NCBI RefSeq assembly: GCF_040219615.1 | Contig: NZ_JAVJSE010000041.1 | Span: forward strand, 372,001 to 436,000 | DNA: 64,000 nt | Source of the DNA: Thalassobaculum_A sp040219615 | Lineage (GTDB): Bacteria; Pseudomonadota; Alphaproteobacteria; Thalassobaculales; Thalassobaculaceae | Direction: 5' to 3' | Part shown: piece by piece, positions 8,861 through 16,194 of the stretch | Layout: every line of letters begins with the position of its first letter | Numbering within the stretch: position 1 is the first letter of the stretch | Notes under the pieces: generated by a model | Told to the model about the DNA's origin: nothing | The model's input: the letters and a program-made list of their open reading frames with translations, nothing else | The model's database searches: none | Program-made: the position numbers and the translations under genes

Positions 8861-9532
8861 ATGATCGTATCGGTGCACATCCCCAAGGCCGCCGGCACCA
8901 GCCTGCGGATCGCCCTCGAGCGTCGTCTCGGCCGCCGGCTTCTGCTCGACTACAACGACCGGCCGCTGCGCAGGACTCCGAAGTTCGAGGCACGGCGCGC
9001 CCGCCGGGCTGCGGCCGTCCGGGCCAAGGCCGATCGACTGCTTCGCAGGTATCGCGCGGTGCATGGGCATTTTGCCGCATCGAAGTACCTGCCGCTCGGA
9101 CCGCAGGCGCGGTTCGCGGTGTTTCTGCGCGAGCCGGTCGCACGGACGCTGTCGCACTATCGCCACTGGCGCCGGATGCCGGATGCCCCGAACCCGATCG
9201 CGCGCCGGATCTTCAAGCAGAAGCTCGGCCCCGGCGACCTCGCCGAGATGCCCGAGTACAGGTGGATCTACGCCGATTTCCTCGGAGGGATGACTCTCGA
9301 CGACTTCGCGTTCGTCGGGATCGCCGAGGAGTACGAGACCAGCCTCGAGCTGTTCCGGGCGGTCCTGGGCGTCGACCTGCCGGTCCTGCGGGAGAACACG
9401 GCGGACGCCTCCGAAGACACCGAGTTCCCGCCGGACGAGATCGCCCGGGTGAAAGCCGCACAGGCCGGCAATTCGGTGTTGTACGATCACGCCCGTCGCC
9501 GATTCGACGACCTCTGTTCGAAATTTCTCTAG
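8861..9532 (+). CDS. Sulfotransferase family protein
   Basis: A 223-residue protein with both PAPS-binding signatures of the sulfotransferase fold. HIPKAAGTS at residues 6-14 is the 5'-phosphosulfate loop (PSB). FLREPVARTLSHY near 87-99 is the 3'-phosphate motif. It would transfer sulfate from PAPS to a hydroxyl or amine, most likely on a sugar given the neighbours. The start is ATG 8861 because the HIPK motif then lies at the usual distance from the N terminus; the frame stays open upstream to 8678 with no domain. The asparagine-synthase-like gene begins 20 bases downstream, and an ABC exporter follows. Confidence 0.85.
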   Translation: MIVSVHIPKAAGTSLRIALERRLGRRLLLDYNDRPLRRTPKFEARRARRAAAVRAKADRLLRRYRAVHGHFAASKYLPLGPQARFAVFLREPVARTLSHYRHWRRMPDAPNPIARRIFKQKLGPGDLAEMPEYRWIYADFLGGMTLDDFAFVGIAEEYETSLELFRAVLGVDLPVLRENTADASEDTEFPPDEIARVKAAQAGNSVLYDHARRRFDDLCSKFL

Positions 9533-9552
9533 GCGACGAGGACTCTGGAACC

Positions 9553-11391
9553 GTGTGTGGAATCTGCGGCATCGTCGGTGGAAGTAGCGACGGGAACGCC
9601 ATCGACCGCATGGTCGCGGCAATGCACCACCGTGGCCCGGACGACCGCGGCACCTACCGCCGGGGACGTCTCGCGCTGGGAATGACCCGGCTCGCCATCC
9701 AGGACCTGAGCCCGGGCGGACACCAGCCGATGGCGTCGCCCGAGGGCGACGTCTGGATCGTCTACAATGGCGAGATGTACAACGCACCCGAGGAACGACG
9801 ACAGCTGGAGGCCCTGGGCTACCGGTTCCGGTCGAGTTCGGACACCGAGGTGATCCTGACGATGTACCGGCACTACGGGCCGGCTTGCCTGCCGCGGATC
9901 CGCGGCATCTTTGCGCTGGCCTTCGTCGACCTGCGCGAGGACCCGGACGATCCGACGGTCTTTCTGGCGCGCGATCCGCTCGGTGTGAAGCCGCTGTTGT
10001 TCGCCCGGGGCGCCGACGGCAGCTTCGTTTTCGCCTCGGAGATGAAGGCGATACTCGCCAGCGGCGCGATCGCTCCGACGATCGAACCGCGCGCGTTGCG
10101 GTGCCTGCTCGAGCACGGCTCTGTGTTCCAGCCGGACACCATGATCCGCGGCGTGTCCATGGTCAGGCCGGCGCATTGCGTGACGATCCGAGGCGGCACG
10201 TCACGTGTCGAACGGTATTGGCGACTGGGGGTCGACCGCCACCCGGAGCTTCGCAGCGCCGACTACCGGGAACAGGTCGAGGTCATGGCCGACACCCTGC
10301 GCGAGACCGTCAAGGCGCAGCTGATCGGTGACGTCCCGATCGCGGCTCTCCTCTCGGGCGGCGTCGACAGCGCGACCCTCACCGCCCTGATGGCGGCCGA
10401 GATCGGAAGCAAGGTGAGGACCTTCTCGGTCGGCTTCGGACAGGAGCTCGCCATCTTCGACGAGACCGACGTCGCCGCCCGGTTCGCCGACCATCTCGGG
10501 ACCGACCATACCCGGATCGAAGTCGGCCACGAGATGATCCGGGCGGAACTCGACCGGATCGTCGACAGCATCGACCAGCCGTCGATCGACGGCGTCAACA
10601 CCTACTTCGTCTCGAAGGCCGCGGCCGAGCACGTCAAGGTGGCGATCTCCGGCACCGGCGGGGACGACCTGTTCATCGGGTATCCCTGGCACGCGCAGAT
10701 GCTGCAGCAGGCCGACGGTGGGGATTTCCTCACCGACTATGCCGAGGCGGCAGGACGGTTCCACCAGACCCTCAGCGTCCGGGACGTGGAGATGATCATG
10801 GCCCCGACCTTGCTTGCGCGGAGCGGCCGCGACGTGCGTGCCGACTACCAGGCGCTCGACGAGTTGTCGAACTTCGACACGGTCGACCGGATCACCGCCC
10901 TCACCCTGCGCGGGTACACCAACAACCAGTTGCTGCGAGATATCGACGCGATGTCCATGGCGCATTCCCTCGAGGTGCGGGTCCCGTATCTGGACACCCA
11001 TGTGATCGACCTGGCGCTGTCGCTGCCGATCGACGCCAAGCTCGCGCGCGGCATCCCGGATGCGCCGATGCGGGACAGCTACCGCGCCAGCGGCATCAAG
11101 CGGATCCTGATCGACGTCGCGATGCCGCTGCTGCCCGCCGGCTTCGATCAGGTTCCGAAGCGTGGCTTCGGCCTCCCGTTCGAGCACTGGCTCAACGGCC
11201 CGCTCCTGGACATCGTGAAGTCCGTGCTGCAGCCGGAGCGCGTCGCCCGGACAGGCGTGCTGAACGCGCGGAGCATGGCGCGTATTCAGGCGATCCTCGC
11301 GGACGGCAAGGTGATCTCCGGGTGGCGGCTCTGGCTCCTGATGATCTGCCAGCTCTGGGCCGAGCGCATGGGCGTCGAGCCGGCCCGATGA
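9553..11391 (+). CDS. asnB: Asparagine synthase (glutamine-hydrolysing) family protein
   Basis: A 612-residue two-domain AsnB-type enzyme. The GTG start at 9553 is fixed by the catalytic Cys2 (MCGICGIVGG). The glutaminase half shows RLAIQDLSPGGHQPM and NGEMYN. The synthetase half has the ATP pyrophosphatase loop LLSGGVDSATLTAL and GTGGDDLFIGYPWH, the S-G-x-G-G-D-E-L-F-x-G-Y signature in slightly changed form. The reaction would be ATP-driven amidation of a carboxylate with glutamine nitrogen. Its place between a sulfotransferase and a polysaccharide-type exporter suggests that the target could be a uronic acid or another glycan carboxylate rather than free aspartate. The stop overlaps the permease start by 4 bases. 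Confidence 0.88.
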   Translation: MCGICGIVGGSSDGNAIDRMVAAMHHRGPDDRGTYRRGRLALGMTRLAIQDLSPGGHQPMASPEGDVWIVYNGEMYNAPEERRQLEALGYRFRSSSDTEVILTMYRHYGPACLPRIRGIFALAFVDLREDPDDPTVFLARDPLGVKPLLFARGADGSFVFASEMKAILASGAIAPTIEPRALRCLLEHGSVFQPDTMIRGVSMVRPAHCVTIRGGTSRVERYWRLGVDRHPELRSADYREQVEVMADTLRETVKAQLIGDVPIAALLSGGVDSATLTALMAAEIGSKVRTFSVGFGQELAIFDETDVAARFADHLGTDHTRIEVGHEMIRAELDRIVDSIDQPSIDGVNTYFVSKAAAEHVKVAISGTGGDDLFIGYPWHAQMLQQADGGDFLTDYAEAAGRFHQTLSVRDVEMIMAPTLLARSGRDVRADYQALDELSNFDTVDRITALTLRGYTNNQLLRDIDAMSMAHSLEVRVPYLDTHVIDLALSLPIDAKLARGIPDAPMRDSYRASGIKRILIDVAMPLLPAGFDQVPKRGFGLPFEHWLNGPLLDIVKSVLQPERVARTGVLNARSMARIQAILADGKVISGWRLWLLMICQLWAERMGVEPAR

Positions 11392-12218
11392 GCGTCCTGT
11401 CGAGCTTCATCGCGACTCCGGCCGCGATCGTCCGGTCGATGCTCACGAACCGCACGATCCTGCGCCAGCTCGTCCGCAAGGACATCTATTCGCGCTACCG
11501 CAAGTCCGCGCTCGGCATGGTCTGGGCGCTGCTGACGCCGCTGCTGACTTTCGCGGTCTACGCCTATGTCTTCAGCGCCGTGCTGCAGATCCGGTTTCCG
11601 TCGCGGGTCGCCGACGTCGAGCACAACTACGGCATCGTGCTGTTCTCGGGACTGATGCTGCACTTCTTCGTGACCGAGGTGCTCACCCGCTCTCCCACCC
11701 TGATCCTCGAGAACGTCAACTTCGTGAAGAAGGTCGTGTTCCCGCTGGAGACGCTCTCGGTGGTCGCGACCGGGTCGGCCTTCGTCACCCTGCTGTTCAA
11801 TTTCGCCGTGCTGCTCCTGGCCCTGCTGTTCTTCGAGGCGCGGATCCCGCTGACCACCCTCCTGGTTCCGTTGGTCTGGCTGCCCTATGTGGCGATCGTG
11901 CTCGGCATCTCCTGGTTCCTGTCGTCGATCGGGGTCTATCTGCGCGACGTCGGCCACCTGGTCGGCATCATCTCCACGATCATGCTGTTCGGCAGCCCGA
12001 TCCTGTTCCCGATCGAGACCCTGCCGGAATCGCTGCAGACGCTGGTCTGGCTGAATCCGCTCTCGGTTCCGGTGGACGCGACCCGCGACCTGGTGCTGTG
12101 GGGAACCCTTCCCTCGCTGCGGGCGCTGGCGATCTACTCGGGGGTCGCGGTCGCCGTCGTCTGGCTCGGCGCCTTCTGGTTCCAGTGCACCAAGCGGGGC
12201 TTCGCCGATGTCCTCTGA
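11388..12218 (+). CDS. ABC-2 type permease of a polysaccharide exporter (Wzm-like)
   Basis: A 276-residue integral membrane protein with about six hydrophobic segments. The N-terminal cytoplasmic stretch VRKDIYSRYRKSALGMVWALLTPLL is typical of Wzm/TagG/KpsM permeases and is followed by the first membrane span. The ATG at 11388 overlaps the asnB stop as ATGA, a translational-coupling arrangement. The ATPase gene begins 11 bases before this gene ends. Together they would export a lipid-linked glycan across the inner membrane. An outer-membrane partner is not in the window. Confidence 0.88.
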   Translation: MSVLSSFIATPAAIVRSMLTNRTILRQLVRKDIYSRYRKSALGMVWALLTPLLTFAVYAYVFSAVLQIRFPSRVADVEHNYGIVLFSGLMLHFFVTEVLTRSPTLILENVNFVKKVVFPLETLSVVATGSAFVTLLFNFAVLLLALLFFEARIPLTTLLVPLVWLPYVAIVLGISWFLSSIGVYLRDVGHLVGIISTIMLFGSPILFPIETLPESLQTLVWLNPLSVPVDATRDLVLWGTLPSLRALAIYSGVAVAVVWLGAFWFQCTKRGFADVL

Positions 12219-13551
12219 GGCTCAACCGACTCCCGGCGAGCCGGCGATCGTCATCGAGGACGTGACCAAGATCTTCTCGATCTTCAAGCGTCCGACCGAC
12301 CGGCTCCTGCAGATGCTGTCGATGGGGCGCAGGCGCTACTACGAGACCTTCGTGGCGCTGAACCGGGTCACGGTCACCATCCATCGCGGCGAGACCGTCG
12401 GGATCGTCGGCCCGAACGGATCCGGCAAGTCGACCCTGCTGCAGATCATCGCGGGGCTGCTGCAGCCCAGCGGCGGGCGGGTCTCGGTGACCGGCCGGGC
12501 CGCCGCCCTGCTCGAGCTCGGCGCCGGCTTCAACCCGGAGTTCACCGGGCGCGAGAACATCTACCTGAACGCCTCGATCCTGGGCCTGTCCCAGGCCGAG
12601 ATCGACGCGCGCTACGACGACATCGTCGCGTTCTCGGGCCTCGGCGATTTCATCGACCGGCCGGTCGTCACCTATTCCAGCGGCATGTATGTCCGGCTGG
12701 CGTTTTCGATCGCGGCCAGCGTCGACCCCGACATCCTGATCGTCGACGAGGCGCTCGCCGTCGGCGACGAGGGCTTCCAGCGCAAGTGCCTGGCGCGGAT
12801 CGAGGCGCTGCGCGACAAGGGCACGACGATCCTGTTCGTCAGCCACGCCATGGGGATGATCACCCAGCTCTGCGACCGCGCGGTGCTGATGGACCGCGGC
12901 GAGGTCCTGCTGATCGGCGAACCGAAGCTGGTGGCCTCGAACTACTACCGCCTGACCCACGCCCCGGCGACCGACCGGGAGCGGATCCGCACCGAGATCA
13001 GGAGCGCGGTCGCCGAGGAGGAAGCCGAGATCCACGCCGGACTCGACGAGACGCTCCAGAACCAGAGCCGGGTCGAATACGAGAGCCAGGGCGCGCGGAT
13101 CCTCGACCCGCGCATCGAGACCATGAACGGCATGCGGGTCAACCAGCTGTCCCGCGGCCGCATGTACAAGGTCTGCTACGACGTTGCCTTCGACAGCGAC
13201 TGCGAGCAGGTCCGCTACGCGACCCTGTTCAAGACCATGACCGGCGTCGAGCTGTCCGGTCGGGCGAGCCACCGCCTGCACGACACCATGCCGAACCCGA
13301 GGACAGGCGAACGCGCGGTCCTGACCTTCGAGTTCCCCTGCAGCTTCCTGCCGGGCACCTACTTCATCAATGTCGGGGTCAACGGGCTGGTGGCCGGCGA
13401 ACGGCAGTCCCTGCACCGGATCATGGACGCCGTGATGTTCCAGGTCCTGCCGGACACCGACGACAGCCTGGTCGGCATCCTCGACATCGGCATCATCCCC
13501 TCGGTCGACCACGACCTGGTGGCCGGCATCGCCCCGTCGGACGACGACTGA
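12208..13551 (+). CDS. ABC exporter ATPase with C-terminal glycan-binding domain (Wzt-like)
   Basis: A 447-residue protein in two parts. Residues about 14-255 are an ABC ATPase of the teichoic-acid/O-antigen type, with Walker A GPNGSGKST, a signature near TYSSGMYVRLAFS and Walker B ILIVDEALAVGD. A charged linker (about 260-300) leads to a beta-rich domain of about 140 residues, as in Wzt proteins that recognise the capped end of their O-polysaccharide before export. The chain would therefore be terminated by a specific chemical cap; the sulfotransferase and the amidotransferase upstream are candidates for adding one. This link is inferred. Confidence 0.87.
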   Translation: MSSEAQPTPGEPAIVIEDVTKIFSIFKRPTDRLLQMLSMGRRRYYETFVALNRVTVTIHRGETVGIVGPNGSGKSTLLQIIAGLLQPSGGRVSVTGRAAALLELGAGFNPEFTGRENIYLNASILGLSQAEIDARYDDIVAFSGLGDFIDRPVVTYSSGMYVRLAFSIAASVDPDILIVDEALAVGDEGFQRKCLARIEALRDKGTTILFVSHAMGMITQLCDRAVLMDRGEVLLIGEPKLVASNYYRLTHAPATDRERIRTEIRSAVAEEEAEIHAGLDETLQNQSRVEYESQGARILDPRIETMNGMRVNQLSRGRMYKVCYDVAFDSDCEQVRYATLFKTMTGVELSGRASHRLHDTMPNPRTGERAVLTFEFPCSFLPGTYFINVGVNGLVAGERQSLHRIMDAVMFQVLPDTDDSLVGILDIGIIPSVDHDLVAGIAPSDDD

Positions 13552-13572
13552 GGCCGCCGGCCCGGCGGGGGC

Positions 13573-15294
13573 TCAGCCCGGGCCCGGCTGCGGATCCGGC
13601 AGATCGACCTCGGACAGCGGCGGCGTCTTCCAGTCGAGCAGCCCGACCTTGCACATCCAGACCAGATGGCGGGCCAGGAAGTCGTGCGGGGTGTTGGTGC
13701 AGGCCTTCGCGATGTCGACGGCGCGCATCGAGCCGCGCTCGGCGACCAATGCGCAGATCCGGGTCGTCAGCCCAGGCGACAGCCGCCAGACCGCGGTCAC
13801 GTTGTTCAGGGCCAAGGCATGGTGTCTTGCGACGTCCTGATCCACGGGGCTCGCGGCCGGGCGAAACTCGGTGTCGGCCCGCAGGGTTCCGCTGGCGAAC
13901 CCGGCGAACGCCCCGAACGGGTCCTTGCGCACCGGGTTCCGGCGCGTGGTCCCGGCTGCCTCGTAGGCGGCGGCCGACCGCCGGATCGCTTCGAGTTCGT
14001 CGAACAGCCGGGCGTAGCCTGCGACCACCACCGGCCAGTCGAAGGTCTCCCGGGCGTGCCGGTGGGCCGCCTCCCCCATGCGGCGCGCCAGGCCCTCGTC
14101 CTCGGCGAGTGCGACCAGGGCGTCGGCGGTCGTGCGGATGTTCACCGCCACATGCGCCGCCACCTGGGCGACATAGTTCTGATAGGTGTCCATGCCGAGC
14201 GCGTGGCGGCCGGCGATCAGCCCGCCGGTGCCGTCGGGCGCGATCAGGGTCGGCACCCGAAATCCGGTGACGCCGTGGCGCACGGTGTAGCGGTAGCCGT
14301 CCCAGTCGCTGACCACCACCGGCAGCCCGGCGGCCATCGCCTCGATCGGCGTGATTCCGAAGGTCTCCTGGATGTTGTCGACCAGCGAGACGAACACGTC
14401 CGAGGCCGGCCAGATCCGCTCCAGCACCGCCGGGTCGTTGCCGTCGAGGAAGCGGACGGTCACGCTCGGGGCGTACAGCGCGGCCGCCTCCCGCCACATC
14501 CGGGAATCCCGCTCGGGGTTCGGGAACCAGCCGGCCATCAGGAACTCAACCGGCCGGCCGGTCCGCCGGGCAGTCTCCTCGGCGGCGGCGAACATTGCCT
14601 GCGGATAGGCCTTCTCGAAGAAGGACAGACGGCCGAGCCACAGCAGCGCGAAGGCGTCCTCGGCAACTCCGAGCGCCAACCGCGCCTCGCCGCGGCGGCT
14701 CCGGTCGTTGCGGGCCGCAAAGGACGCGACGTCGACGCCGAGCGGGATCATCGGGAGCTGCGGCAGCGGCCGGCGATGGCCGGTGCCGGGGATCACGAAG
14801 CGCGAGGCCAGGTAGTCGCTGGTCTCCTCCAGCAGGGTGCGCAGGTGCCGCTGCACCGCTGGCGAGGTGCAGATGATGGCATCCCAGGGCTCGACCGGGC
14901 TGGCCACGACCTCGGCGGTGTAGGCCCGCATCGCCTGCGGGCCGAGCGAGTGCAGCAACCCGACCAGGCTGTACGCGCGCTCGTCGTCGCCGCGGCGCAA
15001 CCAGCCGAGCTCGGCGAGCCGGGACTGGCCGCGGAACAGCACGCCGCAGTCGGCGATCGCGCGATGGTTCAGGATCGAGGTGGCGCGCACCGGCTTGGGC
15101 GCCGCGCCGCCGAACAGGTTGCCGGCCAGCTCGGCGTCGTCGACCTTGTTGTGCACCAGGAACAGCTGGTCGTCCCAGGGCCCGTGCTCGATCAGCGCCC
15201 GGAACAGCCCGCGGTTGGCGATGTCCTTGCCGAACGGATTGGTCCGCTGCTGCATCGGGTTGTCGCCGATGTAGATGGCGCAGCCGCCTGCCAT
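13573..15294 (-). CDS. GT4-type glycosyltransferase with extra C-terminal domain
   Basis: A 573-residue GT-B fold enzyme. The donor-site signature ETFGITPIEAMAAGLPVV with the E-x7-E arrangement is clear, preceded by LLWLGRLSFFEKAYP. The N-terminal half (MAGGCAIYIGDNPMQQR) would bind the acceptor. After the GT core a tail of about 130 residues follows; residues 510-556 (ICALVAERGSMRAVDIAKA, then LARHLVWMCKVGLLDW) resemble a winged helix. The start is ATG 15294, where an AGGAAGGA ribosome site is well spaced; the frame continues through tRNA-Lys but that part is not coding. It converges on the exporter operon and is probably part of the same glycan system. Confidence 0.85.
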   Translation of the reverse strand: MAGGCAIYIGDNPMQQRTNPFGKDIANRGLFRALIEHGPWDDQLFLVHNKVDDAELAGNLFGGAAPKPVRATSILNHRAIADCGVLFRGQSRLAELGWLRRGDDERAYSLVGLLHSLGPQAMRAYTAEVVASPVEPWDAIICTSPAVQRHLRTLLEETSDYLASRFVIPGTGHRRPLPQLPMIPLGVDVASFAARNDRSRRGEARLALGVAEDAFALLWLGRLSFFEKAYPQAMFAAAEETARRTGRPVEFLMAGWFPNPERDSRMWREAAALYAPSVTVRFLDGNDPAVLERIWPASDVFVSLVDNIQETFGITPIEAMAAGLPVVVSDWDGYRYTVRHGVTGFRVPTLIAPDGTGGLIAGRHALGMDTYQNYVAQVAAHVAVNIRTTADALVALAEDEGLARRMGEAAHRHARETFDWPVVVAGYARLFDELEAIRRSAAAYEAAGTTRRNPVRKDPFGAFAGFASGTLRADTEFRPAASPVDQDVARHHALALNNVTAVWRLSPGLTTRICALVAERGSMRAVDIAKACTNTPHDFLARHLVWMCKVGLLDWKTPPLSEVDLPDPQPGPG

Positions 15295-15428
15295 GTACGG
15301 GGTCCTTCCTGGATGACGGTCCGTGGACGGGAAATCGCCTGTCCAGGACCTGCAGCGCCGCACGAGAAGGCTGCGGTGGGGCAATCCGTCGTTCCCCGAA
15401 TCGACTGCGGGAGAATCGGCGGCGGGAA

Positions 15429-15504
15429 TGGTGAGCGCGACAGGACTCGAACCTGTGACCCGCTGATTAAAAGTCAGCTGCTCTACCAACTGAGCTACGC
15501 GCCC
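15429..15504 (-). tRNA. tRNA-Lys, anticodon TTT
   Basis: A 76-base cloverleaf read on the reverse strand. The acceptor stem pairs GGGCGCG with CGCGCTC (one G-T pair), followed by discriminator A and an encoded CCA. The D arm is AGCTCAGTTGGTAGAGC. The anticodon arm CTGACTTTTAATCAG presents TTT, and the T arm contains GGTTCGAGTCC. It lies between coaD and the glycosyltransferase gene and has its own promoter upstream. Confidence 0.97.
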
Positions 15505-15554
15505 GCCCCGACCCCGCCCGGATGCTGCCGCCCGGGGGTCGTCACGACGGCGGG

Positions 15555-15583
15555 AACCTAGGCAGGCGGCCGTCCCAGGTCAA
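15555..15583 (-). promoter_or_regulatory. Promoter of tRNA-Lys
   Basis: Read on the reverse strand, a -35 box TTGACC (15583-15578) and a -10 box TAGGTT (15560-15555) are separated by exactly 17 bases. Transcription would start near 15548, leaving a leader of about 44 bases before the tRNA. This is one of the cleanest housekeeping-sigma promoters in the window. Confidence 0.65.
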
Positions 15584-15612
15584 CTCAATTGCCGCCCGGC
15601 CCGGCTCCCGGG

Positions 15613-16194
15613 TCAGTCCCCGAACGGACCGGTCTGCTTGGCCTGGCTTGCCTGCGACGGATCGCTGTTGAAGCGGTTCATCACCCGCTCGGCGACCCGC
15701 GGGGTGACGAACTCGGTGATCGGCCCGCCGAGCCGGGCGATCTCCTTCACGAATCGCGACGAGATGAACTGGTGGCGGTCCGACGCCATCAGGAACATGG
15801 TCTCGATCCGCGGGTTCAGGCGGGCGTTCATCCCGGCCATCTGGAATTCGTACTCGAAGTCCGAGACCGCCCGCAGCCCGCGGATGATCACCGAGGCCCC
15901 CTGGGACTCGGCGAAATGCATCAGCAGCGAGCCGAACGGCTTGACGTCGATCGCGCCCTTGAAGCCGTCCTCGGCGTTCTTGGCGAGGATCTCTGCGATC
16001 TCGTCCTGGACCATCTCGACCCGCTCGTCGAGGCTGAACAGCGGTCCCTTCCCGGCATTCCGGGCGACCGCGACGACCAGGCGGTCGACGGTCTTACTGG
16101 CGCGCCGGATGATGTCGATATGGCCCCTGGTGATCGGGTCGAACGTTCCCGGATACACCCCGACGCGTTCGGGGCGTGTCACCTTGCTGGTCAT
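15613..16194 (-). CDS. coaD: Phosphopantetheine adenylyltransferase
   Basis: CoaD catalyses the fourth step of coenzyme A synthesis, adenylating 4'-phosphopantetheine. The 193-residue protein starts with the nucleotidyltransferase motif YPGTFDPITRGHIDII, containing the T/H-x-G-H signature. It also holds IIRGLRAVSDFEYEFQM and ASDRHQFISSRFVKEIA, both standard. It is about 25 residues longer than the E. coli enzyme because of an unconserved C-terminal tail (SDPSQASQAKQTGPFGD). Its ATG overlaps the gyrA stop by 4 bases, so it is the second gene of a gyrA-coaD operon. Confidence 0.95.
   Translation of the reverse strand: MTSKVTRPERVGVYPGTFDPITRGHIDIIRRASKTVDRLVVAVARNAGKGPLFSLDERVEMVQDEIAEILAKNAEDGFKGAIDVKPFGSLLMHFAESQGASVIIRGLRAVSDFEYEFQMAGMNARLNPRIETMFLMASDRHQFISSRFVKEIARLGGPITEFVTPRVAERVMNRFNSDPSQASQAKQTGPFGD

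Noticed and set aside
15295..15489. Upstream extension of the glycosyltransferase gene into tRNA-Lys
   Set aside because: The frame overlaps a complete tRNA gene; a strong ribosome site supports ATG 15294.
15429..15504. tRNA-Lys as an integration site for the glycan block
   Set aside because: No second copy of the tRNA 3' end and no integrase gene were seen.
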